A stretch of DNA of 64,000 bases from positions 2,542,001-2,606,000 of the forward strand of contig NC_019567.1 in the NCBI RefSeq assembly GCF_000317895.1, given 5' to 3'. This stretch comes from Bdellovibrio bacteriovorus str. Tiberius (GTDB lineage Bacteria > Bdellovibrionota > Bdellovibrionia > Bdellovibrionales > Bdellovibrionaceae). The position numbers and the translations under genes are program-made. Below, piece by piece: positions 9,301-19,142 of this stretch (the first letter of the stretch is position 1; every line of letters begins with the position of its first letter). Under the pieces are notes generated by a model, which searched no databases, had not been told where the DNA came from, and was given only the letters and a program-made list of their open reading frames with translations.

Positions 9301-9555
9301 ATGATTTTGGCTTTAGTGACAGCACTTCAACTTCAATGCGGCATTCAACAGGCCGGCGATCAGTCGCTGAGCTACGGGACTGTCATCTATGTCACCGCAG
9401 AAAATTCAGCGCCACAACTGGCTTACTTTGAACTGACCGGCAACGATTTCACCAGCCATCCCTACTGCGAATTCATTCAAGACAAAATGAACTCAAATTC
9501 ATCCTTCACGATCAAACTCGAAAAGTCCGCCAAAAAAATCCTAGGCCTCAAATAA
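9301..9555 (+). CDS. Small hypothetical protein
   Basis: 84 residues; no family recognised. The frame closes upstream at a TAA at 9289-9291, so ATG 9301 is the first possible start, but no ribosome-binding site is visible. The N-terminus is hydrophobic with one Cys (MILALVTALQLQCG) but is not a clear signal peptide. A strong terminator immediately follows the stop, which supports a real transcription unit. Confidence 0.4.
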   Translation: MILALVTALQLQCGIQQAGDQSLSYGTVIYVTAENSAPQLAYFELTGNDFTSHPYCEFIQDKMNSNSSFTIKLEKSAKKILGLK

Positions 9556-9588
9556 AAAAGGGCCGGCGATGCCAACCCTTTTTTTATT
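9556..9588 (+). terminator. Rho-independent terminator
   Basis: A-run, then GGGCCGGC, a 3-base loop, GCCAACCC and a run of seven T. The stem has a 2-base internal mismatch. It lies between the convergent 9301 gene and the 9606 lipoprotein gene and can serve both. Confidence 0.75.
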
Positions 9589-9605
9589 CATTTTTACTGT
9601 TTTAA

Positions 9606-10331
9606 CTAGAAGGTACGACTGGTCGAAGTGCCGCAGCGGTTATAGCCGTTGATCGTGAGCGTTTTTGAGGCCCAGTCAGACGGCCATGCGGGCGTGTTCA
9701 GACAATCCACCGATGTACCGCCGAAGCTGCATTCCAGGGAGCCCACACCGGCACCGTTATCAAAGACGATAAGAGCATCAGCTGCGGACTTACTTGGATC
9801 GTAAATGAATGTCGGCACATAGCTTCCACGACTGTCACAGATTTCGGTCGCCATGTCGGATGAATAGTGGGAACCATAGGCGGAAGAATCCACGCGAATA
9901 CCCAAGCCTGTTGTATCGGCGTAGGAGTAATCAGAGATTTTCAAAATATACAGGCGCATGTTCTTGGCCGAGTTGTAAGACGCCTTCACCGTCAACGACA
10001 CATAGATATAGCCGTCGATTTCAGTGAACAGACCATAATAAGAAGCCAGCGCATAATCATCCCCTGGAACCATCCAGATATAGTCGGCGGCACTTCCCAT
10101 ATAAGAAGGCTTTTGCAGTTTCAGTGTCACAGCCTGACCCGGAACCAGAACCACCGGTGTGCCGGAGTTTGGATAAGTTAAAATGCCGGAACCGTCAGTA
10201 CTGCTTGTATTGGAATCATCCTTGGAAGCAGAGCCCGAAGAGCTCGGCGCGCAGTTTTGGAAACTAAGGGTACAAACGACAAGGACAGCAAACACAAGGG
10301 CACTGCCCCAGATTTTCTTTTGATTCTGCAT
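9606..10331 (-). CDS. Lipoprotein with FQNC-type lipobox, unknown function
   Basis: 241 residues. The N-terminus has a basic segment, a hydrophobic core and TLSFQNC (Cys27), followed by a Ser/Thr/Gly-rich linker as in surface or periplasmic lipoproteins. The remainder is beta-rich and rich in Tyr, Ser and Gly, with four later cysteines, and resembles no family I know. ATG 10331 is preferred over an upstream in-frame start because GGGGGA is 5 bases before it. The FQNC signal is shared with three lipoproteins near the right end of the window. Confidence 0.7.
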   Translation of the reverse strand: MQNQKKIWGSALVFAVLVVCTLSFQNCAPSSSGSASKDDSNTSSTDGSGILTYPNSGTPVVLVPGQAVTLKLQKPSYMGSAADYIWMVPGDDYALASYYGLFTEIDGYIYVSLTVKASYNSAKNMRLYILKISDYSYADTTGLGIRVDSSAYGSHYSSDMATEICDSRGSYVPTFIYDPSKSAADALIVFDNGAGVGSLECSFGGTSVDCLNTPAWPSDWASKTLTINGYNRCGTSTSRTF

Positions 10332-10406
10332 ACATTCCCCCACCAGAAGCACAGTATTGCTACTTTACCATTATACTGATCGGCAAATGTTGAGAAAAAA
10401 TGGAAT

Positions 10407-10428
10407 CAGTCTGATTCGTCTCAGACTG
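10407..10428 (-). terminator. lpxC terminator containing its stop codon
   Basis: A perfect 8-bp stem (10407-10414 with 10421-10428) is followed, on the minus strand, by a T-rich tract. The lpxC stop codon (10421-10423) lies inside the stem, so a ribosome finishing lpxC would cover the hairpin. Confidence 0.65.
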
Positions 10429-11329
10429 GGACAGTCCAGCCCGTATAACGGCGAACTTCGTCGGAAATATCCGCACCCAGTTCAACGTGACGATAGCTGG
10501 TCGGAGAATCCCAGATCTTGCGCACCAGTTTGTTCATGACATCATGGCCGGCCTTATAAAGAACCACATGGCCCATCAATGGCATTTCCAAAGTAACCAG
10601 ATCACCCAGCGCATCCAGCAGCTTGTGACGAACGAATTCATCCGCCCAGCGCAAGCCTTCCGGATTCACCACATTTTCGCCATCAAGGACGATGCAGTTA
10701 TCAAGACTGCCCCCCTTGGCAAGACCGCGGGACTTCAACGCTTCCACATCCTTCATAAAGCCAAACGTGCGGGCATTGGCCACGTCACGGCCAAAGGATT
10801 GTTCGTTGATATCCAGATCGATGGTTTGTTTTCCGATGGTGGGATTTGGAAAATCAATGGTCACTGTCAAACGCAGTCCATGATACGGAACCACGTAGGC
10901 ATGCTTTTCGCCTTCACTGAAATATATCGGCTCAGTGATATAGCAATATTTGCGGGGCTGATCTTGTTCTACGATTCCAACAGCCAGCAAAGCTTCCAGG
11001 AAAACTCGGGCGCTGCCGTCTCCGATAGGAATTTCGGGACCGTCCAATTCAATGAACAGATTGTCGATACGCAAGGCTGACAAAGCAGACACGCAGTGCT
11101 CGATGGTTGCGACAGAAAAAGCCGCACCGCCAATGGTGGTCTGATGAGATGTCGCCTGCACGTTGCGGGCTGTGACTTTCAAAGAAGGACTGCCAGGCAG
11201 ATCCGTGCGAATGAAGTAAACCCCCGTGTCAGCCGGAGCCGGGCGGAAGGTCAATGTACAAGGATCGCCGGAATGAATCCCGATCCCCTGAACCACAGTC
11301 TTTTTACGAATTGTTTTTTGCAAGAACAT
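10421..11329 (-). CDS. lpxC: UDP-3-O-acyl-N-acetylglucosamine deacetylase
   Basis: 302 residues, the normal length. Zinc-site motifs are present: His78 in TIEHCVSAL and the pair in FVRHKLLDALGD. LpxC removes the N-acetyl group from UDP-3-O-acyl-GlcNAc, the committed step of lipid A synthesis, in the cytoplasm. It starts 21 bases after the asparaginase gene on the same strand, yet a candidate promoter (TTGCGA, 17 bases, TAAATT) overlaps the asparaginase 3' end and puts transcription start only 2-3 bases before the ATG. There is no clear ribosome-binding site, so the mRNA may be almost leaderless. Confidence 0.95.
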   Translation of the reverse strand: MFLQKTIRKKTVVQGIGIHSGDPCTLTFRPAPADTGVYFIRTDLPGSPSLKVTARNVQATSHQTTIGGAAFSVATIEHCVSALSALRIDNLFIELDGPEIPIGDGSARVFLEALLAVGIVEQDQPRKYCYITEPIYFSEGEKHAYVVPYHGLRLTVTIDFPNPTIGKQTIDLDINEQSFGRDVANARTFGFMKDVEALKSRGLAKGGSLDNCIVLDGENVVNPEGLRWADEFVRHKLLDALGDLVTLEMPLMGHVVLYKAGHDVMNKLVRKIWDSPTSYRHVELGADISDEVRRYTGWTVPV

Positions 11330-11350
11330 CTTGGATTCAATTTAGCCTAA

Positions 11351-12355
11351 CTAAGAGCCCTTCGCAATGCGGATTTGCCCGACAACGTCGCCCCGCCAGT
11401 TTGTGACAGGAGACAAGGTGAATTTAGAAAGCGCCTTGAATTCGCTTTCGTTCAATCCCCCCAACTTCAACAAAAGCATGGCTGTCGCGGCCTGAGCAGC
11501 CCTTCCCGCTCCGTCCGCGGCTTTCACCGCGAAGGCCACCTTCTTTTCTGGCAGCACACCACAGAAAACACCTTCCGCCCCGCCTTTGATCACGGCGCGA
11601 CCTTGTGTCTTTTCAATCACAGCTGTGGCGAAATTGTCACTGCCAGAGATATAGAACGGATTAGATCTGACCGCGTGCAAAATACGATCTGCGGCGGCTT
11701 TGCGCGCGGACGCTTCCTTCGGATTGATAAACGTCGACATCCCGATGGCCATATTCTGCAACGGAACGGCATACGTCGGAATACCACACCCATCCACCCC
11801 ATACGGCAGTTTGGAATGATCAATGCGCATTGTTTCGCTCAGAACCTTGCGCAGTCTTTTCTGCGCATTGTGTTCGTACTTTTCATATCCTGTGGGATCT
11901 TCGCCCAAGTGCAGACAGGTTGAAATAATCGCAGAATGCTTCCCGGCACAGTTGTTACAAAGCACAGTGGGTTTTTGACTTTTACGAATCATATCGTGAG
12001 CACTGGCTTCATCGTAAGGCAGATGCGGCCCGCAGACATATTGAGCCTCTTTTAAACCGGCTTTTTCCAGCCATTGTGAAAGCGCTGCCAGGTGATCTTT
12101 TTCCCCGCGATGGGAGGCACAGGCCAAAGCAATGTGCTTATCTTCAAGATTGAATTTTTCTGCCGCGCCCGATTCAATCAACGGCAACGCCTGCAACATC
12201 TTGATCGCACTGCGAGGCATGGTCAGATACTGAGGATGCCCCCAGTACTGCACAAGGTTGCCGGCCTCATTCACGACAACGGCCATCACCTGATGCTGAC
12301 TTTCCACCACGGGACCGCGCAACACCTCAATGATCAACGGCTGTTTTGATGCCAT
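11351..12355 (-). CDS. L-asparaginase II family (Rhizobium/ReAV type)
   Basis: 334 residues with the hallmarks of the Asparaginase_II family, which is unrelated to E. coli AnsA/AnsB: RGPVVESQHQ near the start, CASHRGE, NNCAGKHSA, GCGIPTYAVPL, and a terminal FAVKAADGAGRA. The enzyme hydrolyses asparagine to aspartate and ammonia, probably in the cytoplasm since no signal peptide is seen. Start ATG 12355 has GGAGAG 6-7 bases upstream. With alanine dehydrogenase nearby it fits an amino-acid-burning lifestyle. Confidence 0.9.
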   Translation of the reverse strand: MASKQPLIIEVLRGPVVESQHQVMAVVVNEAGNLVQYWGHPQYLTMPRSAIKMLQALPLIESGAAEKFNLEDKHIALACASHRGEKDHLAALSQWLEKAGLKEAQYVCGPHLPYDEASAHDMIRKSQKPTVLCNNCAGKHSAIISTCLHLGEDPTGYEKYEHNAQKRLRKVLSETMRIDHSKLPYGVDGCGIPTYAVPLQNMAIGMSTFINPKEASARKAAADRILHAVRSNPFYISGSDNFATAVIEKTQGRAVIKGGAEGVFCGVLPEKKVAFAVKAADGAGRAAQAATAMLLLKLGGLNESEFKALSKFTLSPVTNWRGDVVGQIRIAKGS

Positions 12356-12525
12356 ATACGCTCTCCAAAAGAATTAATGCCAGGATTCTCATATCAAAAC
12401 GATTCCGAAAGATTGTCCCGCAGAACATCGCCCGAACATCGCAGGCGAACCGCTGATCAGTCTAGCAGGATGCAGGGGACCCCAATATAAAAACCTGCAA
12501 AAGGCTCAAAATACGACAGACGACA

Positions 12526-12546
12526 AAGCCGGCGGTATGCCGGCTT
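12526..12546 (-). terminator. Probable terminator of the RCC1-repeat gene
   Basis: AAGCCGGC and GCCGGCTT (12526-12533 with 12539-12546) form a perfect 8-bp stem with a 5-base loop. It is downstream of the minus-strand gene ending at 12590. The T tract is weak. The rest of the 12356-12589 gap shows nothing else recognisable. Confidence 0.5.
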
Positions 12547-12589
12547 CGAATAGTAATCACGTTTTTAAGATATCCCTGGCCTCTTGATT

Positions 12590-15500
12590 CTACAGTCCCC
12601 AGACCGTGCGCGGGAATGGGAAGCGATCTGCAGTTCCAACAACACCTTTGTTATTATCACCCATGCATTTCATTTCACCCGTTTCCAGAACGAAACAGGT
12701 ACTGTCACTGCCCGCAGAGACAGCACGAACACCTTCCGCAACCACGGTTGCGGGGCCGGAAGAATAACATTTATCAACCGTCGTCCCTATTCCAAGTTGC
12801 CCCTTCGGGTTCTGGCCCCAGCAAACCAAGCGGCGCTCGTCACCCACGATCGCGCACATATGGGAACGCCCCACAGAGACTTTCTTAACATCCGTCAGCA
12901 ATGTTGTGGGAGTGTCGCCGTTCGTCCCCATACAAGCCAAGCCACTCCCCCAGCACTTCAAGTCCCCGTTTTTCATGACGGCACAAGAGCCCGGACTGGT
13001 TTCATGTCCCCCCATAGAGACAGAGTCAACCCCGGACAACAACGGCGTCGCTGGTATCGTTGTTCTATCAACAGTGTCTCCCAGTCCCAGTTGCTTTTGG
13101 GTGTTATCCCCCCAACAGAACAAATCATCATTGGTTGCGATATAACAGGCTGCCTGGTAAGACGTTTCAACATCCCGAACTCCGGACGACAACACCAGAT
13201 TTGGAAGAGTGTTGCTGCTGGCACTTCCTGGCTTGCTCTGGCCGCTGTTATTGTCGCCCCAGCAATTCAGTCCGCCGGTAGTCAACAGCGCACACCCACC
13301 GTCATCATTCAATGCCACCTTGCTGACATCTTTACCAATCACAATCTTCGGAGTTTTAAAGCTTGTGAAGGCAGGACTGACACCCAAACTCAAGTTTGCG
13401 GAGTTATATCCCCAGCATCTCAGTTCCCCGTAGGTTGAAACTGAGCAACTGCGTTCTCGCCCTGTGGCGATCTGTCGCTGATTGCGTGACAAGGCTTGAG
13501 TCGGAACCAAGCGAGGCAACAACGTTCGATCACCCACTTGCCCCACCGAGTTTTGCCCCCAGCAAAGAACTTCGCCCGAAGACATCAAAGAACAGGCCGA
13601 ATAGTAGTTTTCATGGAATACATTGCTGACCGAAACTGATTCTACACCCGCAGGAATGACCGTCACAGGCAGTGTTTTATTCACTGGCAACGGCGAGGCC
13701 ATCCAACATTGAACCGAAGAATCCAGCATCAACACACACCGTGGATCCAGACCATCTGTTGGGCCATATCTATTAGACATTCGCAGCAGACTTTTCACTC
13801 CGCCGCTGATCAATTGCACCGGTGCCGAAGCCGCCACAGCCGGATTGCCCCCTGGGATTCGGCCACCCGAGCCCCATGTCCATACACTTCCGTCATTTTT
13901 CAAAGCTATGATCGACTCTTGCGATGTCATCATATCCTTGTATTCGGAACTCATCTCCACCGGAACAGTTGAACCGGCCCCGCTGGCTCCAGGGGTCAAC
14001 TGACCATTACTGCCACTACCCCAACAATAGCTCTTGCGCACTGTCGGCGCACCTTCATCTTTTTGCACACAGATATTGTCATTGAAAAGGTCATAGGAAA
14101 CGATATTGGTTGCCAAGGGCGTCGCGGGCACAGTGGACGTGCTTCCTGAAGAGTACCACGTCGATCTGTTACCCCAGCAGAAAAGATTTCTTTGCGACGG
14201 AGTTACGGAATCCAACTTAACCGCACACAAGGTGTTTCCGGTAACAGCCGCGATAAGACGCATTTCCTCCACCTGCCCCGTGACAAGCTGTGGAGCAGCC
14301 AGAGTGCGCGAAGCATTGGTCGATCCAGTACCAAATATACCTGAATAGTCATCGCCCCAGCACACCAGGTCTTTATTGGTTTTCAGGTAACAGAGGGCAT
14401 TCGAGCTGACCGCCACCTGAGTGACTCCGGAATTCACATATTTCGTTGGCTGCAGCACTCTGCCACCGACGGATCCCGGCAGGGCACTCGCATTATCCCG
14501 TCCCCAACACCACATCTCGCCTGAAGTGTTCGCTGCGCAGACGGTGTATCCGCCCACCTCAAAATGTGCCACATTCTGCATAACAGGTGTGGCGGAAGGT
14601 TCATTCGTGTTGACCACAGTCCCATTGCCAAGCTGGCCATAGTCGTTGGCACCGAAACATTTCAGGTCATTGTTGTCATACAGTGCACAGGCAAAACCCA
14701 CGCCCTGCTTGAACGACACAACCTTCGGCGCCACAACAGCGGAATCATCATCCCGGATCAATACCTCATGCACCGAGAGCATCCCCCCGTTTCCGAGAGA
14801 GTTTTTTGCCAGAATCAGACGAATCCGTTTTTCAGGCTCTGCAACAGCATCATCCAGAATGGTCAGCGGAATATATTTCGTTGTTTCATTAATGGCAAAA
14901 TTAACTTCTTTGGACGCCAGGATGAAGTCCCCCGCACCAGCGTCACCCATGACCGCAATTGTAACTTTAAAGGCGATCGGAGCTGGAGTGCTCAGAACCA
15001 CCGGAATATTCAACGTACCCGCATCTTCATTCACAATCTGACTGCTGGACACAAAGGATGCCGTCAAAGCCGACGTGTAAGTCAAAATCCCCGTCGTGTC
15101 TTTGGCTGGAAGATCTGTGACTGCAACCTCATTGGCAGGATTCAAAACCGTGGCACCATTCAGCTCGATTGCCGCCGGCATTTCAATTCCGTCGGTGTCA
15201 TCATCCCCCGGTACAACCTCATAGCGGAAAAGCAATTCCGATGGGGAAACTTTTGTCACATAGTTGGCGATACGGTTGTTACTTCCGATACGAATGGTGA
15301 TGCGCGGACTTCCCGTCACCGTCACGGGCTGATCATACTTCACAATGACTTCAAGACTGGTTCCATCCAGATACACATCCGTGTCCGGAGTGCTCAGTCT
15401 TTTTACTTCAGGAACTGTGCGAATTAAAACAGGAGTATTATTTGCCAAAGATTCATCCGAACCTGGCGCTGGCAAGGTCAAAAGATTTGCAACCTCGTCA

Positions 15501-15976
15501 GCAGTGCCCGTCACATCTTCAGCGGGCTCAATCGTGCCGCCGTTCAGATTCAAAGCCTGAACACCTGTGTAATCCAGTGTCAGCGCAGAATCCCCGGCCA
15601 CAACTTCATATTCAAAGATCAGGATATTAGTGCCGGAACCCGAAGCATAAGTGGCCAGACGTTTCGTAGTGCCAGTCTCAAGTTCAATCGTAGGATTTCC
15701 AGTCACATTCACTGGGCCCGTGAAATGCACCTGAATAGGAACAATCCCCGCCGTTGTATAACGAGGCAACGCCAAAGTGGAAACGGAAGAAGCACCGGTG
15801 GTGTCTGCATCGACTTTCAGAATTTTTGGATATTGCAGTGGTGCCGGACCTGGCACCGACGGCGCCAGAATAGATCCCACTTTCCCAAACATTTCAGCAT
15901 TCAGATTTCCGCAGCCGGCCAAAGCCAGCATCAGAAAAACTGACGCGAAAATACGGAATACATTCTGATAAACCAT
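12590..15976 (-). CDS. Large RCC1-repeat lipoprotein with Calx-beta and Ig-like domains
   Basis: 1128 residues. The signal peptide ends in a canonical lipobox (LALAGC, Cys22). Residues of about 55-300 are beta-rich, Ig-like repeats (VTGNPTIELETG, VTGSPRITIRIG). About 305-405 is a Calx-beta domain (VNEDAGTLNIPVVLSTPAP, ILDDAVAEPEKRIRLILA). The rest is a chain of RCC1-type repeats, each with C-A-x-x...L-x-C-W-G-x-N (LKCFGANDYGQLG, MWCWGRDN, LNCWGDNNSG), which should close one or more beta-propellers. Such proteins are surface adhesins or protein-binding platforms. ATG 15976 has AGGGGC upstream, and GCCGATAA lies 34 bases before it (minus strand, 16018-16011). Confidence 0.85.
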   Translation of the reverse strand: MVYQNVFRIFASVFLMLALAGCGNLNAEMFGKVGSILAPSVPGPAPLQYPKILKVDADTTGASSVSTLALPRYTTAGIVPIQVHFTGPVNVTGNPTIELETGTTKRLATYASGSGTNILIFEYEVVAGDSALTLDYTGVQALNLNGGTIEPAEDVTGTADEVANLLTLPAPGSDESLANNTPVLIRTVPEVKRLSTPDTDVYLDGTSLEVIVKYDQPVTVTGSPRITIRIGSNNRIANYVTKVSPSELLFRYEVVPGDDDTDGIEMPAAIELNGATVLNPANEVAVTDLPAKDTTGILTYTSALTASFVSSSQIVNEDAGTLNIPVVLSTPAPIAFKVTIAVMGDAGAGDFILASKEVNFAINETTKYIPLTILDDAVAEPEKRIRLILAKNSLGNGGMLSVHEVLIRDDDSAVVAPKVVSFKQGVGFACALYDNNDLKCFGANDYGQLGNGTVVNTNEPSATPVMQNVAHFEVGGYTVCAANTSGEMWCWGRDNASALPGSVGGRVLQPTKYVNSGVTQVAVSSNALCYLKTNKDLVCWGDDYSGIFGTGSTNASRTLAAPQLVTGQVEEMRLIAAVTGNTLCAVKLDSVTPSQRNLFCWGNRSTWYSSGSTSTVPATPLATNIVSYDLFNDNICVQKDEGAPTVRKSYCWGSGSNGQLTPGASGAGSTVPVEMSSEYKDMMTSQESIIALKNDGSVWTWGSGGRIPGGNPAVAASAPVQLISGGVKSLLRMSNRYGPTDGLDPRCVLMLDSSVQCWMASPLPVNKTLPVTVIPAGVESVSVSNVFHENYYSACSLMSSGEVLCWGQNSVGQVGDRTLLPRLVPTQALSRNQRQIATGRERSCSVSTYGELRCWGYNSANLSLGVSPAFTSFKTPKIVIGKDVSKVALNDDGGCALLTTGGLNCWGDNNSGQSKPGSASSNTLPNLVLSSGVRDVETSYQAACYIATNDDLFCWGDNTQKQLGLGDTVDRTTIPATPLLSGVDSVSMGGHETSPGSCAVMKNGDLKCWGSGLACMGTNGDTPTTLLTDVKKVSVGRSHMCAIVGDERRLVCWGQNPKGQLGIGTTVDKCYSSGPATVVAEGVRAVSAGSDSTCFVLETGEMKCMGDNNKGVVGTADRFPFPRTVWGL

Positions 15977-16086
15977 CGACGCCCCTTAAAATCAAAGTGT
16001 TCCTTTGAATTTATCGGCGCCAATGATGAGCTTCTGAAGCTTCAATGTGAGATTTTAATGGTTATTCCGCGAATTTCCGAAACTCG

Positions 16087-17076
16087 CTATTTGTCTGCGA
16101 GCACTGAGTTTTTCGCAAATTCGGTGATTACACGGCCACGCTGGGTTTTCTGGATGAACCCCTCCTGAATCAGGAAAGGTTCGTAAACCTCTTCCAGGGT
16201 GTCTCGCTCTTCACTGAGGGCCGCGGCGATCGTATCGATCCCCACCGGACCACCGGCGTATTTGTCCTGTATCAGACTGAGAATACGGCGATCCATCAGA
16301 TCCAAGCCATACTGATCCACACCCAGTTGGTTCAAAGCATAGACGGCGATATCTTTAGTCACCACTCCGTTGCCTTTGACCTGAGCATAGTCACGCACAC
16401 GCTTTAGAAGCCTGTTAGCTACGCGCGGAGTCCCGCGGGAACGACGGGCCACTTCTTCAGCGCCATGCTCGTCAATTTCAACTTTCAGGATTTCCGCTGA
16501 CCGCATCAGAATCTGGCGAAGAGCATCTTTATCATAGAACTGCAAACGTTCGACAATGCCGAAACGGTCACGGAACGGAGGATTCAACAAACCCGCACGC
16601 GTGGTTGCGCCTACCAAAGTAAACGGCGCCAAAGTAAACTTCATGGATCGTGCGCCCAGGCCTTCACCGGTCACGATGTCGATGTAATAATCTTCCATCG
16701 CGGTGTAGAGGTATTCCTCCACGTGACGGCTTAAACGGTGAATTTCATCAATGAACAAAACTGAATGCGGTTTCAGTGACGTCAGAATCGCCGCCAAATC
16801 ACCTTTTTTGTCGATCGCTGGCGCGGAAGTCATTTTGATTTCCGCACCCATGTCGTTGGCGATGATTTTGGAAAGTGTCGTTTTACCCAAGCCCGGAGGC
16901 CCGCACAACAACACGTGATCCAGGGACTCGCCACGGAATTTCGCAGCGGCCACAAAGACCTTCAGTTTTTCCTTCACATCATCCTGACCGGGAAAGTCCT
17001 CAAACTTCTGGGGACGCAGTTCGTTTTCCCAGCTTTTTTCGCCTTCAACCGGATCGCCTTCAAGAATACGACTCAT
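16087..17076 (-). CDS. ruvB: Holliday junction branch-migration helicase RuvB
   Basis: 329 residues, full length. It shows the N-terminal [12 protein letters not shown] motif, Walker [10 protein letters not shown], Walker [10 protein letters not shown], sensor GATTRAGLL and the winged-helix TQRGRVIT at the C-terminus. RuvB is the hexameric AAA+ motor that RuvA loads on Holliday junctions. Its start overlaps the ruvA stop by 4 bases (ATGA), giving the order ruvC-ruvA-ruvB with translational coupling. Confidence 0.98.
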   Translation of the reverse strand: MSRILEGDPVEGEKSWENELRPQKFEDFPGQDDVKEKLKVFVAAAKFRGESLDHVLLCGPPGLGKTTLSKIIANDMGAEIKMTSAPAIDKKGDLAAILTSLKPHSVLFIDEIHRLSRHVEEYLYTAMEDYYIDIVTGEGLGARSMKFTLAPFTLVGATTRAGLLNPPFRDRFGIVERLQFYDKDALRQILMRSAEILKVEIDEHGAEEVARRSRGTPRVANRLLKRVRDYAQVKGNGVVTKDIAVYALNQLGVDQYGLDLMDRRILSLIQDKYAGGPVGIDTIAAALSEERDTLEEVYEPFLIQEGFIQKTQRGRVITEFAKNSVLADK

Positions 17077-17663
17077 GACAAGCCTCCGGAAAGGGTCTGG
17101 AAGCCTTTGCGAATACCGTCTTCAACGGACACGTCCGTTGGCAACGAAGATACAAACTGATCCACCAACTGGGACTTGTAACCCAAGTTCAAAAGTGCAG
17201 AAGTGATTTGAGTGTGCGCCACAGATTTGGCATGGCCGATAACGCCACCGTCTTCGATCGACACAAGCTTGCCTTTTAAGGTCAGAATAATTTGTTCAGC
17301 GGTTTTTTTGCCGACCTTAGGCAGACCGGACAAAGCCTTGGCATCGCCCGCTTCGATCATCTGCTGGATTTGCGCCGGACGGCCGCCGGAAAGAATGCTC
17401 AAGGCCATCTTTGGACCGACACCGTTAACTTTCAGCAAAGACAGGAACATGTTTTTTTCTTCTTTGTCGTGGAAACCGAAAAGTTGCAAAGCATCTTCGC
17501 GCACATGCGTGTGCACCCAGACGATGATGTCTTTGCCCAGAAGGGTCTGCAGGTCCCCCAGCGTGTTGCCGGAAGCAAGGATTTCATAACCCACACCACT
17601 GACATCAATCAAAGCGGAGTCATTCATCACTTCAATAATTTTACCGCGCAGATATCCAATCAT
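17073..17663 (-). CDS. ruvA: Holliday junction DNA-binding protein RuvA
   Basis: 196 residues. It has the N-terminal OB-fold ([25 protein letters not shown]), then two helix-hairpin-helix motifs ([35 protein letters not shown]) and the short C-terminal domain that binds RuvB. RuvA tetramers hold the four-way junction. Start ATG 17663 overlaps the ruvC stop by 4 bases. Confidence 0.98.
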   Translation of the reverse strand: MIGYLRGKIIEVMNDSALIDVSGVGYEILASGNTLGDLQTLLGKDIIVWVHTHVREDALQLFGFHDKEEKNMFLSLLKVNGVGPKMALSILSGGRPAQIQQMIEAGDAKALSGLPKVGKKTAEQIILTLKGKLVSIEDGGVIGHAKSVAHTQITSALLNLGYKSQLVDQFVSSLPTDVSVEDGIRKGFQTLSGGLS

Positions 17664-18160
17664 AAACTCACCGCTCTTTGCATTAGGGCTTTCTTTTTCA
17701 TTTCAAAGGCATGGTAACAAGCCATGGCCAGGGCGTCCGAGGCATCGATGCGGCTGATGGTTTTTAAGCTCAGCATGACTTTCAAAATGGCCTGCACGTC
17801 TTCTTTGGAGGCGCCGCCGTTGCCGGTGACACCTTTTTTTACGGACCGGGTGGCGTATTCCTGAACTTCGGCTCCGCCTAGACCGGCTTCATACATGATC
17901 ACGCCGCGGGCGTGACCCAGCTTGAAGGCACTGTCGGCATTTTTACCCAGGAAGATTTTTTCGATGACGACCTGTTCAGGTTTGTACTTTTCCATGACTT
18001 CACGGAACGCAGAACCCAGTTCGGTCATCCGGCGCGGGAAAGCGTCGTCACCGTCCATGACGATCACGCCGTGATTGATATGCTCAATCTTTCCGTTCGC
18101 CACGCGAACGACACCGAAACCTGTAATGCGGGAACCGGGATCGACCCCAAGAATAATCAA
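17660..18160 (-). CDS. ruvC: Crossover junction endodeoxyribonuclease RuvC
   Basis: About 166 residues. The RNase H-like fold starts IILGVDPGSRITGFGVV, with the first catalytic Asp in DPGSR. VVIEKIFLGKNADSAFKLG carries the next acidic residue, and SDALAMACYH the C-terminal Asp-Ala-Leu-Ala. RuvC dimers resolve Holliday junctions by symmetric nicking. No ATG is available. Two TTG codons are possible (18166 and 18160); I chose 18160 because an AGGGTGG ribosome-binding site lies 6 bases upstream, whereas it would touch the TTG at 18166. Confidence 0.93.
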   Translation of the reverse strand: MIILGVDPGSRITGFGVVRVANGKIEHINHGVIVMDGDDAFPRRMTELGSAFREVMEKYKPEQVVIEKIFLGKNADSAFKLGHARGVIMYEAGLGGAEVQEYATRSVKKGVTGNGGASKEDVQAILKVMLSLKTISRIDASDALAMACYHAFEMKKKALMQRAVSL

Positions 18161-18210
18161 AGACAACCACCCTGTTTTTAAACTCTCGCCCCTATTTGAA
18201 GCTGAAGCTA

Positions 18211-18239
18211 TTGCTTAGTCAATCAATCTGCTTTAGTAT
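18211..18239 (+). promoter_or_regulatory. Promoter of the 18246 TPR gene (predicted leaderless mRNA)
   Basis: TTGCTT (18211-18216), 17 bases, TAGTAT (18234-18239), then 6 bases to the ATG. Transcription start would fall on or next to the ATG, and no ribosome-binding sequence exists there. Confidence 0.6.
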
Positions 18240-18245
18240 CTGTTC

Positions 18246-19076
18246 ATGCCCAAAATTGAAGCAAGCACCATTGAAAAGTACCAAAGCCTCCTCGAGAAAG
18301 ATCCGAATTCTCAGGTTTTTGCTCCGTTGGCAGAGGCTTATCGTGAAATGGGAATGCTTCAAGAAGCCCGTAAAACCGTGACTGCCGGCGTTCAACGCCA
18401 CCCGCAATTTGTGGGTGGACTGGTGACTTACGCCAAGGTGATGCGCGACTTGGGAGAGCTTGCCAAAGCTCTGGACACTCTGAAAAAAGCCACTGCTTTG
18501 TCTTCTGAAAATATTCTGGCGCACCAACTGATGGCCGAAGTTCATCTGGCGCAAAAGAATCCGAAGGATGCTTTAAAGTCCTTTAAAATGGTTTTATTCC
18601 TGAATCCAAATTCCAAAAGCGCCCAAAAGGCGGTGCAAAAACTGGAATCCCTGACGGCGGACGAGTACGACGAAGACGTCTTTGCCATGACCAAACTGCC
18701 GGAAGTAAATCTGGAAAGTTCAGCCGCCCCCCCCGTGGGGCGCGAACCGGATTTTGGCATCGAAGAAGTGGTCATCCGTCCGGCACCGATCACCACCAAC
18801 AAGGCTTTGGAGCGCATGCTTTCCCTGATTGATGCCTTTATTGTGCGCAACGATCTGGAAAAAGCCCATGCCCTTTTGAAAGACACCCGCGTGGAGTTCG
18901 GCGACCATCCCGAGATCCAAAGACGCATGAAAACCCTTCAGGTCCGCTATAACGACACTGATGAGGCCATTCCACTGAAACCTATCCAACCCCGTGAGCA
19001 GTTGATCCGCGAACGAAAGCTGGAAGTCCTTGAGATGATGCTTCGCAAAATAGAAGACTACCGCGCCCAAGGTTGA
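18246..19076 (+). CDS. Tetratricopeptide-repeat protein
   Basis: 276 residues, cytoplasmic (no signal peptide). Residues 5-125 form three to four TPR units (NSQVFAPLAEAYREMGMLQEA, VTYAKVMRDLGELAKALDTL, HQLMAEVHLAQKNPKDALKS). After an acidic linker there is another helical pair (LERMLSLIDAFIVRNDLEKA) and a basic C-terminus. TPR arrays are protein-binding scaffolds; the partner is unknown. No ribosome-binding site precedes ATG 18246, but a good promoter ends 6 bases before it. The next gene is efp. Confidence 0.75.
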   Translation: MPKIEASTIEKYQSLLEKDPNSQVFAPLAEAYREMGMLQEARKTVTAGVQRHPQFVGGLVTYAKVMRDLGELAKALDTLKKATALSSENILAHQLMAEVHLAQKNPKDALKSFKMVLFLNPNSKSAQKAVQKLESLTADEYDEDVFAMTKLPEVNLESSAAPPVGREPDFGIEEVVIRPAPITTNKALERMLSLIDAFIVRNDLEKAHALLKDTRVEFGDHPEIQRRMKTLQVRYNDTDEAIPLKPIQPREQLIRERKLEVLEMMLRKIEDYRAQG

Positions 19077-19102
19077 CCTCTGACGCCCGTTTAGGACATT
19101 AT
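19073..19102 (+). promoter_or_regulatory. Promoter upstream of efp
   Basis: TTGACC (19073-19078), an 18-base gap and CATTAT (19097-19102). The -35 box overlaps the stop codon of the preceding TPR gene. The AGGAAGG ribosome-binding site for efp is downstream. Confidence 0.5.
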
Positions 19103-19142
19103 AGCTCTTCCTTGATTTATCTTATTCAGGAAGGATTTTACA